64,000 nt of DNA from Allofournierella massiliensis (lineage in GTDB: Bacteria; Bacillota; Clostridia; Oscillospirales; Ruminococcaceae), in the NCBI RefSeq assembly GCF_004345265.1, contig NZ_SLUM01000006.1, forward strand, positions 62,001 to 126,000, written 5' to 3'. Position 1 is the stretch's first letter; each line of letters starts with the position of its first letter. The notes beneath the pieces are model-generated. The model was not told the origin of the DNA. It worked only from the letters and a program-made list of their open reading frames with translations, and did not search any database. A program made the position numbers and the translations under genes. Positions 44,296-53,232 of this stretch are shown here, one piece after another.

Positions 44296-45240
44296 ATGGA
44301 TCTGATCATCAACAACCTTGGCATCATTATTTACGCCACCCTGCTGTTCACCCCTCCGCTGCTGTTCGCGGCCATGGGTTCCTGCTTCTCTGAGCTGAGC
44401 GGCGTGGTGAACATCGGCATTGAGGGTATGATGACCATCGGCGCCTTTGTGGGCGCTGCTGCCGGCCATTATACCGGCAATCCCTGGCTGTCCTTTATCT
44501 GCGGCGGTCTGGCCGGTATGCTGTTTGGTGCGCTGCATGCACTGGCTACCGTAAAGCTGAACGCAGACCAGACCATTTCCGGTACTGCCATCAACTTCCT
44601 GGCACCCGGCGTTGCTGTGCTGATGGCCAAGGCGCTGTTCAACTCTTCCGATACGGCGCCTCTGGATTCCACCAGCAAGATTCCCACCCTGTTTGCCGAT
44701 ACCTTTACCGGCGGCGGCGTGTGGAACAACTTCCTGAAGAACGTATTCTCCACCTATGCCACCACCTATCTGGTATTCATTGTGCTGATCATCGTATGGT
44801 TTGTGTTCTACAAGACCCGTTACGGTCTGCGTCTGCGTGCCTGTGGTGAGCATCCCGAGACCTGCGATACCCTGGGTATCAATGTAATCCGCATGCGGTT
44901 TTCCGCTGTGTGCATTTCCGGTTTCCTGGCTGGTCTGGGCGGCGCCTGCGTGACCATGGCCACCATGAACCAGTTCCGCCCCACCTCCATCGTGGGTCAG
45001 GGCTTCATTGCCATCGCGGCCGTTATCTTCGGTAAGTTCCGTCCGCAGGGTGCCATGATCGGCTGCCTGCTGTTCGGCATGTGCTCCGGTATCCGCGTGG
45101 TTGTGGGCAGCAATGCGATGGTTTCCGCGCAGCTGATCTCCATGATCCCCTATGTGGTCACTGTGATCGTGCTGATCCTGTTCGTTGGTAAGGCTCATGT
45201 GCCTTCCGCCAACGGCAAGCCCTATGTGAAAGCAAAATAA
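44296..45240 (+). CDS. nupQ: Nucleoside ABC importer permease 2
   Basis: A 314-residue permease of the same family, with about nine helices. 'FTPPLLFAAMGSCFSELSGVVNIGIEGMMTIGAF' is the conserved N-terminal region and 'GLGGACVTMATMNQF' the later loop. It forms the channel with the other permease. It starts four bases after that gene, and its own stop lies 19 bases before the pyrimidine phosphorylase gene, so uptake and cleavage are made together. Confidence 0.93.
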   Translation: MDLIINNLGIIIYATLLFTPPLLFAAMGSCFSELSGVVNIGIEGMMTIGAFVGAAAGHYTGNPWLSFICGGLAGMLFGALHALATVKLNADQTISGTAINFLAPGVAVLMAKALFNSSDTAPLDSTSKIPTLFADTFTGGGVWNNFLKNVFSTYATTYLVFIVLIIVWFVFYKTRYGLRLRACGEHPETCDTLGINVIRMRFSAVCISGFLAGLGGACVTMATMNQFRPTSIVGQGFIAIAAVIFGKFRPQGAMIGCLLFGMCSGIRVVVGSNAMVSAQLISMIPYVVTVIVLILFVGKAHVPSANGKPYVKAK

Positions 45241-45258
45241 CAAGGAGGCTGCGGCCCT

Positions 45259-46581
45259 ATGCGTATGTTTGATATTATCGCGAAAAAGCGCGATGGCGGC
45301 GTGTTGAGCCGCGAAGAGCTGGAATTTGCGGTGATGGGCTTTGTGAACGGTCAGGTACCGGATTACCAGATGAGCGCCCTGCTTATGGCAATCTACCTGA
45401 AGGGTATGACCGAGAAGGAGACTGCCCAGCTCACCGACGTGATGGCCCATTCCGGCGATATGGTGGATCTTTCCTCCATTTCCGGCATCAAGGCCGACAA
45501 GCATTCCACCGGCGGCGTGGGCGACAAGACTACTCTGGTCATTGCGCCCATCGTGGCTGCCTGTGGCGTGAAGATTGCCAAGATGAGCGGCCGAGGTCTG
45601 GGCCACACCGGCGGTACGGTGGATAAGATGGAGGCCGTGCCCGGCACCCAGACCGCCGTGGATCGGGAGCGTTTCTTTGCGCAGGTGAACGAGATCGGCA
45701 TCAGTGTGATCGGGCAGAGCGGCAATCTGGCCCCGGCGGACAAGAAAATGTACGCCCTGCGGGATGTGACTGCCACCATCGGCTGCGTTCCTCTGATTGC
45801 TTCCTCCATCATGAGCAAGAAGCTGGCCGCCGGGTCTGACTGTATCCTGCTGGATGTGAAAACCGGCAACGGTGCTTTCATGAAAACGCTGGACGATTCC
45901 ATCGAGCTGGCCAAGGCCATGGTGAGCATCGGTCAGCACAACGGCCGCAAGGTGGCTGCCCTCATTACCGATATGGACACTCCGCTGGGCCATAACATCG
46001 GCAACAGTCTGGAGGTCATCGAGTCGGTGGAGGTTCTCAAGGGCCACGGCCCGGCAGATCTGACCGAGGTGTGCTATCAGCTGGCTGCCAATATGCTGTA
46101 TCTGGCGGGCAAGGGCACGCTGGAAGGGTGCCGCCGTATGGCGGAGGAAGCTGTTGCCAGCGGTGCGGCTTACGAAAAGCTCAAGCAGATGTTTGCTGCA
46201 CAGGGCGGCGATGTGTCTGTGCTGGACGATCCGGACAAGTTCCAGAAGGCGAAGTTCAGCCGTCCTCTGCTGGCCGGTGAAAGCGGTTATCTGGTGCGCA
46301 TGAACACCGAGATGGTGGGCAACGCCAGCGTTGGTCTGGGTGCGGGGCGTATTACCAAGGAAGATGTAATCGACTTCGCGGCAGGCATTGTGCTGCACAA
46401 AAAGACCGGAGACAAGGTGGAAAAGGGCGAATGCCTGGCCACCCTGTATGCGGATCATGAGGAGAAGTTCGACGCAGCGGAAGAAATGTTCCGTGCGGCG
46501 CTCACCTTCGGCCCGGCTCCGGAGCCGGTTCCCGCGCTGGTCATGGCTCGTGTAACTGAGGAAGGCGTGGAGCGGTTCTGA
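45259..46581 (+). CDS. pdp: Pyrimidine-nucleoside phosphorylase
   Basis: A 440-residue thymidine/pyrimidine phosphorylase. N-terminal helical domain 'MFDIIAKKRDGGVLSREEL', phosphate site 'DKHSTGGVGDKTTLVIAPIVAACG', 'SGRGLGHTGGTVDKMEAVPG' and the C-terminal biotinyl-like 'GIVLHKKTGDKVEKGECLATLY' domain are all present. It cleaves uridine, deoxyuridine and thymidine to base and sugar-1-phosphate. Length and motifs match Firmicute Pdp. It is the last gene of the importer operon and ends at a strong terminator. Confidence 0.95.
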   Translation: MRMFDIIAKKRDGGVLSREELEFAVMGFVNGQVPDYQMSALLMAIYLKGMTEKETAQLTDVMAHSGDMVDLSSISGIKADKHSTGGVGDKTTLVIAPIVAACGVKIAKMSGRGLGHTGGTVDKMEAVPGTQTAVDRERFFAQVNEIGISVIGQSGNLAPADKKMYALRDVTATIGCVPLIASSIMSKKLAAGSDCILLDVKTGNGAFMKTLDDSIELAKAMVSIGQHNGRKVAALITDMDTPLGHNIGNSLEVIESVEVLKGHGPADLTEVCYQLAANMLYLAGKGTLEGCRRMAEEAVASGAAYEKLKQMFAAQGGDVSVLDDPDKFQKAKFSRPLLAGESGYLVRMNTEMVGNASVGLGAGRITKEDVIDFAAGIVLHKKTGDKVEKGECLATLYADHEEKFDAAEEMFRAALTFGPAPEPVPALVMARVTEEGVERF

Positions 46582-46612
46582 CGTTTCTGCGCGTTCGGAG
46601 CAAGAGCAACAA

Positions 46613-46650
46613 ACAAGGCCCGGCGGATTTTCCGCCGGGCCTTGTCTTTT
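46613..46650 (+). terminator. Terminator of the nucleoside operon
   Basis: ACAAGGCCCGGCGGA (46613-46627) pairs perfectly with TCCGCCGGGCCTTGT (46631-46645), followed by CTTTT. Confidence 0.93.
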
Positions 46651-46743
46651 GGAATTGCAGTTCTTGCTATGTTGCAAAGCCATACACAGGAACCCGATGC
46701 CGTGAAAAACAGCAGGAGGTGCCCACCGTATGGGGGCCCATAA

Positions 46744-46800
46744 AATAAAAACAAGAGCCGCCCGGCCTTAGCCAGCAAACGCTGGCGGGCCGGACGGCTT
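46744..46800 (-). terminator. Terminator of htpG
   Basis: Read on the minus strand: a stem of AAAGCCG, CCGGCC and GCCAGC blocks pairing across GTTT, followed by a T-rich run (plus-strand A-run at 46741-46750). Confidence 0.88.
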
Positions 46801-46842
46801 TTGTGGTTCTTGCTCATTTTTGGGGGATAGGGCAGAGAGCGC

Positions 46843-48765
46843 TTATTTCAGCAGCTCGCACACTGCCTGTGCGTAAGCTACGGGGTCCTCGATGGGCATG
46901 CCCTCAATGAGCAGCGCCTGATTGTACAGGATGTTCGCATACTTGCCCAGCTTTTCGGTCTCGCCGTCTGCCTGAAGCTTCTTCAGAGTCTCAAATACCG
47001 GGTGAGAAGCATTCAGCTCCAGAACCTTTTCGCTCTTGGGGGCGGGCATGTCGCCGCTGTTGGGCATGGAATTCAAAACTTTTTCCATCTCCAGGCTCAG
47101 GGGGCCTTCACTGGCGATGCAAACGGGATGGCTCTTCAAACGGGTGGACAGGCGCACAGCAGTCACCTTGCCGTCCAGAGCGGTTTTCATGGCCTCGAAC
47201 AGGTCCTTGTTTGCCTCGCTGGCTTCTTCGGCGGCCTTCTTTTCCTCTTCGGATTCCAGACCCAGATCGCCGCTGGAAATGTTCTTGAATTCCTTCTCCT
47301 TGTCCTTCTCGCCGTAGTGGCGCAGCACCTGCAGGCAGAATTCATCCACATCCTCGGTGAGCAGCAGCAGGTCGTAGCCCTTGTCCAGCACCAGCTCGGC
47401 GGCGGGCAGTTTGGCCAGGCGCTCGGTGGAATCACCGGCAGCGTAGTAGATGTACTTCTGATCCTCGGGCATCTTATCCACGTATTCCTGCAGGCTGATC
47501 AGCTTGTTTTCCTTGGCGCTGTGGAACAGCAGCAGATCCTTCAGCAGGTCGCTGTTGGCACCGTAACTCTCGTAGCAGCCGAATTTCAGCTGGCGGCCGA
47601 AGCTCTTGAAGAACTCGTCGTATTTCTCACGGTCGTTGTTCTTCATGGCGTTCAGTTCGTTCTTGATCTTCTTTTCCAGGCTGTTGCGGATCAGCTTGAG
47701 CTGGCCGTCCTTCTGCAGCATCTCACGGCTGATGTTCAGGCTCAGGTCCTGGCTGTCCACAATGCCCTTCACGAAGCTGAAATGATCGGGCAGAAGGTCG
47801 GCGCACTTGTCCATGATCAGCACGCCGGAAGCATACAGCTGCAGGCCCTTTTCGTAGTCGCGGCTGTAATAGTTGAAGGGGGCATGGCCGGGGATGAAGA
47901 GCAGAGCATTGTAGGTGGCGGTGCCCTCGGTGCGGCTCACAATTACCCGGGCAGGATCGGTGAAGTCGTAGAACTTATCCTTGTAGAACTGATTATATTC
48001 CTCGTCGGTTACGTCACTCTTGCTGCGCTTCCACAGGGGAACCATGCTGTTCAGGGTCTCCAGCTCAGTGTAGGTCTCGTACTCGGTCTTGTAATCCTCA
48101 CCGGCGTCGGCGGGGCGCTCCTTAGCACGGGTCTTTTCACGCTCCATGCGGATGGGGTAGCGCACATAGTCGCTGTACTTCTTCACGATGTGCACCAGAT
48201 TGTACTCGTCCAGGAACTCATCGTAGTTCTCGTTCTCGGCGTTTTCCTTGATCACCATGATGATCTTGGTGCCCACGTCCTCTTTGTCAGCCTCGGTGAT
48301 GGTGTAACCCTCAGCACCGGTGCTCTCCCACTGCCAGGCAGTGTCGCTGCCGAAGGCGCGGCTGATCACGGTGACGCGGCTGGCAACCATGAAGGCGGAG
48401 TAGAAGCCCACGCCGAACTGACCGATGATGTCGATGTCCTCGGCTTTGTTGTCCTTCTTGAAGTCCAAGCTGCCGCTGCGGGCGATGGTGCCCAGGTTCT
48501 CTTCCAGCTCTTCCCTGGTCATGCCGATGCCGTTATCGGTCAGAGTCAGGGTGCGGTTTTCCTTGTCCAGCTCCAGCAGGATCTGATAATCCTCCTTTTT
48601 GGTGGTGACGCTGTGGTCGGTCAGGCTCTTGAAATAGAGCTTGTCGATGGCGTCACTGGCGTTGGAGATCAGCTCACGCAGGAAAATCTCCTTGTTGGAA
48701 TAGATGGAATGGATCATCATGTCCAGCAGCTTTTTGCTTTCGGCCTTAAATTCTTTTACAGCCAT
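46843..48765 (-). CDS. htpG: Molecular chaperone HtpG (Hsp90)
   Basis: A 640-residue Hsp90. The N-terminal GHKL ATPase has 'ELISNASDAIDKL', 'LTDNGIGMTREEL', 'GQFGVGFYSAFM' and 'GTKIIMVI'. The middle domain includes 'FVKGIVDSQDLSLNISREMLQ', with the conserved Arg, and the C-terminal dimerisation domain is complete. It assists late folding of client proteins. A CIRCE operator just downstream of a good promoter indicates HrcA repression. The ATG at 48765 follows AAGGGAG on the minus strand. Confidence 0.97.
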   Translation of the reverse strand: MAVKEFKAESKKLLDMMIHSIYSNKEIFLRELISNASDAIDKLYFKSLTDHSVTTKKEDYQILLELDKENRTLTLTDNGIGMTREELEENLGTIARSGSLDFKKDNKAEDIDIIGQFGVGFYSAFMVASRVTVISRAFGSDTAWQWESTGAEGYTITEADKEDVGTKIIMVIKENAENENYDEFLDEYNLVHIVKKYSDYVRYPIRMEREKTRAKERPADAGEDYKTEYETYTELETLNSMVPLWKRSKSDVTDEEYNQFYKDKFYDFTDPARVIVSRTEGTATYNALLFIPGHAPFNYYSRDYEKGLQLYASGVLIMDKCADLLPDHFSFVKGIVDSQDLSLNISREMLQKDGQLKLIRNSLEKKIKNELNAMKNNDREKYDEFFKSFGRQLKFGCYESYGANSDLLKDLLLFHSAKENKLISLQEYVDKMPEDQKYIYYAAGDSTERLAKLPAAELVLDKGYDLLLLTEDVDEFCLQVLRHYGEKDKEKEFKNISSGDLGLESEEEKKAAEEASEANKDLFEAMKTALDGKVTAVRLSTRLKSHPVCIASEGPLSLEMEKVLNSMPNSGDMPAPKSEKVLELNASHPVFETLKKLQADGETEKLGKYANILYNQALLIEGMPIEDPVAYAQAVCELLK

Positions 48766-48811
48766 GATTGAACGCTCCCTTTTATGAAAAAGTATTGTAA
48801 AACAAAAAAGA

Positions 48812-48838
48812 TTAGCACTCGTTATGTTTGAGTGCTAA
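48812..48838 (-). promoter_or_regulatory. CIRCE operator (HrcA binding site)
   Basis: A perfect consensus inverted repeat TTAGCACTC-N9-GAGTGCTAA, with arms at 48812-48820 and 48830-48838. It lies just downstream of the htpG -10, where bound HrcA would block transcription. Confidence 0.97.
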
Positions 48839-48841
48839 TCT

Positions 48842-48870
48842 AATATACACCTTTTTGAAGAAAACTGCAA
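48842..48870 (-). promoter_or_regulatory. htpG promoter
   Basis: Minus strand: TTGCAG (48870-48865), 17-base spacer, TATATT (48847-48842), directly upstream of the CIRCE element. Confidence 0.85.
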
Positions 48871-48887
48871 GAGGGTTCACAAAAAGT

Positions 48888-49544
48888 TTAAAACTCCTTG
48901 CGGCTGTAAATGCGGGTGGCGATGGCCCAGCAGAGCAGATACACCAGAATGCAGCACACCGGCATCACCACAGCCCAGCCCCAAATGGCCAGATCCCCCA
49001 GAAACAGCGTTTGCAGCAGACCGGGCAGGGCAAAGCTTTGCAAAAGATCCAGCTTGCCCAGCGCGAACAGACAGCCGAACACCGCCGCAGCGGCCAGCAG
49101 CACCGCAGTGCGGGCTTTCTCCACGCCATACTTATAGGAAAGCACCAGAGAAACGCCGAAGTAGGCAAGGCAGACAAAGGATACCGCAAACAGGCTCAGC
49201 AGGTTTTCCAGAAAAGGAGTGCCCTTCAGCAGGGTCAGCAGACCGCACAGCAGGGTTCCGATTACAAAGCTGATGAGCAGCGCCAGGGTGATGAGGATAA
49301 ACTTTGCGCCTACGATCTGCCGCTTGCTCACCGGCAGGCTGGCAGCGTACAGATCCCATTTGGAATAATTGTCAATGGTCAGCCCGCTCAGAATGTAGAA
49401 GCCGGAGATCCAGGCAAAGAAGAACACCATAAAGGTGAGATCCATCGCCAGAGCCATGACGCTGTAAAGCACCAGAACAAGGGCCAGATTTTTATGGTAA
49501 GCGTGCCAGAGAATGAAGAAGTCCTTTTTCAGCAGGCCGATCAT
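48888..49544 (-). CDS. ABC-2-type transporter membrane subunit
   Basis: A 218-residue membrane protein with six predicted helices and a Lys/Asp-containing start 'MIGLLKKDFFILWHAYHKN'. The helical pattern and the phrase 'YAASLPVSKRQIVGAKFILI' are typical of Firmicute ABC-2 permeases co-encoded with YtrA-type regulators. Function is unknown; related systems export antimicrobial peptides or respond to envelope stress. The start overlaps the ATPase gene by four bases. Confidence 0.85.
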   Translation of the reverse strand: MIGLLKKDFFILWHAYHKNLALVLVLYSVMALAMDLTFMVFFFAWISGFYILSGLTIDNYSKWDLYAASLPVSKRQIVGAKFILITLALLISFVIGTLLCGLLTLLKGTPFLENLLSLFAVSFVCLAYFGVSLVLSYKYGVEKARTAVLLAAAAVFGCLFALGKLDLLQSFALPGLLQTLFLGDLAIWGWAVVMPVCCILVYLLCWAIATRIYSRKEF

Positions 49545-50395
49545 TGTGCATCCCTCCCGGTATAAAACTGCATGATGTCCTCGATGCTGGCCCGGTCAAT
49601 TACCGCGTCCGGCAGCGCCCGGCGGGCGGCCGCTGCATCGCTGACCAGCGTTTCGCAGGTAAAGCCGGTTTTGCGTGTGGCGACTTTAAGCCGATTGTCC
49701 AGTACTTCCAGCTGTTCCGGGCTGCACCGCAGAACGCCGTACTTTTCCAGCAGCTCGTCCCGATCCATCTGGAACAGCAGTCGCCCCTTGCGCAGGTAGG
49801 CGATGGAATCCGCCACCTTTTCCAGATCGCTGGTGATGTGGCTGCTCATCAGAACGCTGTGGCTTTCGTCCTGAATGTAGTCCCGCAGGTAGTCCAGCAC
49901 CTCGCCGCGCACCACCGGATCCAGGCCGCTGGTGGCTTCGTCCAGAATCAGCAGCTTGGGTTTATGCGCCAGAGCGGTGGCCAGCCGGAACTTCATCCGC
50001 ATGCCCTTGCTCATATCCTTGATAAGCTTTTTCTCGGGCAGCTGGTAGTCGTTCAGCAGACGGGCGAATTCGGCGCTGTCCCAGCCGGGCTGCAAACTCT
50101 TCATAATGCTGTTTACCTGCCGTGGGGTGAGGGTCTCGTAAAAGAAGGAATCCTCCATCACCACGCCGATCTGGGATTTGTCCAGTCGGTCGGGGTCGGT
50201 GCAGCCCAGCACCTCAATGCTGCCCCCGTCGGTGCGGATGGCTCCGAAAATGGCCTTCAGCGTGGTGGTTTTACCTGCGCCGTTTTCGCCCACAAAGCCC
50301 ACGATGGTGCCGGTGGGCACGGTCAGGTCCAGATTTTCCAGCGAAAAATCCTCGTAATGCTTGCACAAGCCGCGGATGCAGATCGCGTTTTCCAT
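49541..50395 (-). CDS. ABC transporter ATP-binding protein
   Basis: A 284-residue ATPase. Walker A is 'VGENGAGKTTTLKAIFG', Q-loop region 'GVVMEDSFFYETLT', signature 'DMSKGMRMKFRLATALAH' (divergent S-K-G), Walker B 'LLILDEATSGLDP' and switch 'VLMSSHI'. The C-terminal ~70 residues form the helical extension seen in drug/peptide exporters. It pairs with the membrane subunit downstream (four-base overlap) and with the GntR regulator upstream, making a complete regulator-ATPase-permease operon. Confidence 0.94.
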   Translation of the reverse strand: MENAICIRGLCKHYEDFSLENLDLTVPTGTIVGFVGENGAGKTTTLKAIFGAIRTDGGSIEVLGCTDPDRLDKSQIGVVMEDSFFYETLTPRQVNSIMKSLQPGWDSAEFARLLNDYQLPEKKLIKDMSKGMRMKFRLATALAHKPKLLILDEATSGLDPVVRGEVLDYLRDYIQDESHSVLMSSHITSDLEKVADSIAYLRKGRLLFQMDRDELLEKYGVLRCSPEQLEVLDNRLKVATRKTGFTCETLVSDAAAARRALPDAVIDRASIEDIMQFYTGRDAQ

Positions 50396-50399
50396 AGTA

Positions 50400-50774
50400 T
50401 CAGTCTCCTTCCAACAACAAATTCAATGTTGCCAGCACCTCCGCCTTGCTGATGCCCCCGGCCAGCGCGGTGTCCACCGCCTGCTGCAGGTATCCTTCCA
50501 TCTTTTTCAGGGTCTCCTCCCGGTGCAGCTCCATATTCTGGGGTGCAACGAAGCAGCCCTTGCCGGGCACCGTGTTGATGAACCCGGCCTTTTCCAGATC
50601 TTCATAGGCTCGTTTGGTGGTAATCACGCTGATGCGCAGCTCCTTGGCCAGCAGCCGGATGCTGGGCAGCGCCTCGCCTTCCTTGAGCCGGCCGTCGAAG
50701 ATGGCGGCGCGGATCTGGTCGGTGATCTGGGCATAGATCGGCTTTGGGCTGGAATTGCTGATGTAGATCTCCAT
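50400..50774 (-). CDS. GntR-family (YtrA-type) transcriptional regulator
   Basis: A 124-residue regulator. An N-terminal winged helix reads 'PIYAQITDQIRAAIFDGRLKEGEALPSIRLLAKELRISVITTKRAYEDLEKAGFINTVPGKGCFV', the standard GntR DNA-binding domain. The short C-terminal helical tail of about 50 residues is the YtrA-type dimerisation region. YtrA regulators repress their own ABC operons. ATG 50774 follows GCGAGGAA, and an upstream extension is not supported. A long leader separates it from the promoter at 51008-51037. Confidence 0.93.
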   Translation of the reverse strand: MEIYISNSSPKPIYAQITDQIRAAIFDGRLKEGEALPSIRLLAKELRISVITTKRAYEDLEKAGFINTVPGKGCFVAPQNMELHREETLKKMEGYLQQAVDTALAGGISKAEVLATLNLLLEGD

Positions 50775-51000
50775 CAGTATTCCTCGCTTTCCCTTTGGGC
50801 AACACCGTACCATTCACGCCTGGCGGCTCAGGCGGCGTATCACGCCAAAATTTTCCGTGATATTTTCCAAAAATGCTCGCCAATCCAGCCAAGGATTGCC
50901 TGCGCTTTTTGGTTCATCTCACGAAAAATTTTCCGGTGCGCTCCACCACCTGGAATGATGCGGTGCTGCCCTTTGATTTTGCCAGACTGTACATATCTGA

Positions 51001-51028
51001 CATATACAGTATATACACGTATATACAC
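51001..51028 (-). promoter_or_regulatory. Tandem palindromic operator, probable YtrA-type site
   Basis: Two copies of the self-complementary octamer GTATATAC at 51009-51016 and 51019-51026, ten bases apart (one helical turn), with a third partial copy toward 51001. They overlap the promoter spacer and -10, so a bound regulator would repress the operon. Confidence 0.65.
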
Positions 51029-51037
51029 GGTTGTCAA
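51008..51037 (-). promoter_or_regulatory. Promoter of the GntR-ABC operon
   Basis: Minus strand: consensus TTGACA (51037-51032), 18-base spacer, TATACT (51013-51008). Confidence 0.82.
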
Positions 51038-51175
51038 GGCTTGAAAAGAAAAATCTGAAAAAACGCCAAAACAACCCGGTTGGATAAGAACATGATACAA
51101 TTTGGATACGAACCCCGGATATCATCAAATCACAGGGCGGATATCCGCACTGGAACAGAGAAAAGAGGAACCCCA

Positions 51176-51835
51176 ATGAATCCCATTTTGATTGTTGACG
51201 ATGAACGCCTCATTGCCGAGCTGATCGAGCTGACCCTGTTGCAGGCGGGCTACCAGTGCGAAATCGCGCTGGACGGCGATACTGCGGCAGATAAAATCGA
51301 AGCCGGCCATTACGACCTGATCCTGCTGGACATTATGCTGCCGGGCGTCAGCGGTTATGAGCTGATGGAATACATTCAGCCCACCGGAACGCCGGTGATC
51401 TTTCTGACCGCCAAGGGCATGCTGGCGGACCGGGTGCGGGGCCTGCGCATGGGGGCGGACGATTACATGGTAAAACCCTTCGAGCCACTGGAGCTGCTGG
51501 CCCGGGTGGAAAGCGTGCTGCGCCGGACGGGCCGGGGCAGTGGGCTGTTGCGGGCCTTCGACGTGGTGGTGGACCCGACAGCCCGCCGGGTGGAAAAGAA
51601 CGGCATGCCGGTAGCCCTCACGCCCCGGGAGTTTGATCTGCTGGTGCTGCTTTTGCGCAACCAGGGCATTGCCCTCTACCGTGACGTGATGTACGAGCGG
51701 GTATGGGGCGGCGAGGAGGAAGCGGGCAGCCGTACGCTGGATTTGCATATCCAGCGGCTTCGAAAGAAGCTGGGCCTGGCGGAGAAAATCAAAACCGTAT
51801 ATAAGGTAGGTTATTTACTGGAGGTGGAAACGTGA
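51176..51835 (+). CDS. OmpR-family response regulator
   Basis: A 219-residue regulator. The receiver domain starts 'MNPILIVDDERLIAEL' with acidic pocket Asp8-Asp9, phospho-acceptor Asp52 in 'LILLDIMLPG', and 'VKPFEPLELLARV' with the conserved Lys. The C-terminal winged helix (about 125-219) has 'LTPREFDLLVLLLRNQG' and 'RTLDLHIQRLRKKLG'. ATG 51176 follows AGAGGAACC. The sensor kinase gene overlaps its stop, so the pair is co-translated. Confidence 0.95.
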   Translation: MNPILIVDDERLIAELIELTLLQAGYQCEIALDGDTAADKIEAGHYDLILLDIMLPGVSGYELMEYIQPTGTPVIFLTAKGMLADRVRGLRMGADDYMVKPFEPLELLARVESVLRRTGRGSGLLRAFDVVVDPTARRVEKNGMPVALTPREFDLLVLLLRNQGIALYRDVMYERVWGGEEEAGSRTLDLHIQRLRKKLGLAEKIKTVYKVGYLLEVET

Positions 51836-53232
51836 AACTGGCAGCCAAGTTGACATTTGCCATCCTGCTGCTGTTGGCGCTTCTGCTGAATCTGGGGGCG
51901 GCCTGGCTGATCGGCAGCGGATTTTCCGCTCAGTTACAGGCGGCGGCGCAGCAGAACGCAGCCGCACATCGGGCGGAGTGCTATCAGCTGCAGAAAGAAA
52001 TGATCGATACCCCGGAGCTGGAGACTCAGCCCGCTCTGGTGACCCGATACGGGCAGCAGCGTACCGCGCAGGCGGGGGAGGGGCTGGCCATCCTCAGCGA
52101 AGACGGCGCTTTCCTCTATTCCGGCACCGGAATGAAAAACGGCTGGCAGCCGGTGCTGCGGTCGGTGGACGCCGGGGCGGACAGCATGACCTACGCCAAA
52201 GAAGGAACAAACGTCTGGCAGCTGTTCGCCAGCCCGGTGCAGTGGCAGGGGCGAACCCTGTGGCTGGTGAGCAGCTGCGATGTGAGCGAGGTGTTCCAGC
52301 TGCGAAACCAGCAGCTGGTCGGGTTTGTTCGATTGGAACTGATCGCCTTCGTCGGGGTGACGCTGGCAATATGGGCGGTGAGCCGCCGCCTCACCCGGCC
52401 GCTGAAAACGCTGGAAGAGACCAGCAAGGCCATTGCCGCAGGGGCATACGACCGGCGTACCGGTATGACCGGAACCGATGAGGTAGCGGGCCTTGCCGCC
52501 AGCTTTGACGCCATGGCCGAGGCGGTGGAGCAACGGGCACAGCAGCTGGATCTGGCGGTGCGCCAGCGGGAGGATTTTGTGAGTGCCTTCACCCATGAGC
52601 TGAAAACCCCCATGACCAGCATGCTGGGCTATGCGGATCTGCTGCGCAGTGCTGAGGTGAAACCGGAGGTACGCCAGCGGGCGGCGAATTACATTTACCA
52701 CGAGACAAAGCGGCTGGAAGCTCTGAGCGCCAAGCTGATGACCTTTATAGCGCTGGACCCGGAGCATAAAACGCTGGAGCTGCGCCCGGTTTCGCTGGCG
52801 GTGCTGGCGGAAAAGGCTGCCCGTACTTTGCCTGAAACCTGCCCGGTGCAGCTGTGTTGGCAGGGCTTTGAAACAGGCTGTGTTCTGGGGGACGAGGAAC
52901 TGCTCACCGCCCTGCTGGAAAACCTGATCAGCAATGGCGTGCGGGCCGAACCGAAGGACGGACTGGTGCACATTAGCGCCTGTGCAAACAGCGGACAGGT
53001 GGAGATCACGGTGCGCGACCGGGGCCGGGGCATCCCGCAAACGGAGCTGGAACGCATCACCGAGCCCTTTTATATGGTGGATAAATCCCGCGCCCGGGCT
53101 CAGAATGGCAGCGGTTTCGGGCTTGCGCTCTGTGACCGCATTGCCCGGCTGCACGGCACACAGCTGGAATTTGAGAGCCAGCCCGGTGAAGGCACCGCAG
53201 TGCGATTTACAATAAAGGAGGCGGGGGAATGA
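51832..53232 (+). CDS. Membrane sensor histidine kinase
   Basis: A 466-residue kinase. One membrane helix at about 6-28, an extracellular domain of about 130 residues, a second helix at about 163-185 and a HAMP domain (about 185-240). The HisKA motif 'FTHELKTPMTSMLGYADLL' has phospho-acceptor His255. The ATPase domain carries 'ENLISNGVRAEP' (N box), 'DRGRGIPQTEL' (G1) and 'GSGFGLALC' (G2). GTG 51832 overlaps the regulator stop by four bases. The gene itself overlaps the next one by four bases, which ties the downstream envelope proteins to this signal system. Confidence 0.95.
   Translation: MKLAAKLTFAILLLLALLLNLGAAWLIGSGFSAQLQAAAQQNAAAHRAECYQLQKEMIDTPELETQPALVTRYGQQRTAQAGEGLAILSEDGAFLYSGTGMKNGWQPVLRSVDAGADSMTYAKEGTNVWQLFASPVQWQGRTLWLVSSCDVSEVFQLRNQQLVGFVRLELIAFVGVTLAIWAVSRRLTRPLKTLEETSKAIAAGAYDRRTGMTGTDEVAGLAASFDAMAEAVEQRAQQLDLAVRQREDFVSAFTHELKTPMTSMLGYADLLRSAEVKPEVRQRAANYIYHETKRLEALSAKLMTFIALDPEHKTLELRPVSLAVLAEKAARTLPETCPVQLCWQGFETGCVLGDEELLTALLENLISNGVRAEPKDGLVHISACANSGQVEITVRDRGRGIPQTELERITEPFYMVDKSRARAQNGSGFGLALCDRIARLHGTQLEFESQPGEGTAVRFTIKEAGE

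Larger units (their letters stand above)
50775..51175. other. 400-base divergent region between the GntR operon and the two-component genes
   Basis: It holds the minus-strand promoter and palindromic operator at 51001-51037, then roughly 225 bases of minus-strand leader without a credible gene. A TACAAT at 51096-51101 could be a -10 for the plus-strand regulator gene, but no good -35 is seen. Confidence 0.6.

Noticed and set aside
43156-46683. 1175-codon open frame on the minus strand
   Set aside because: It lies antisense to the clearly real nupO end, nupP, nupQ and pdp genes. Its composition (very His/Gln/Gly-rich) is what GC-rich codon structure yields on the opposite strand.
47002-48771. 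589-codon plus-strand open frame
   Set aside because: Shadow of htpG, which has a promoter, CIRCE site and complete Hsp90 motifs on the minus strand.
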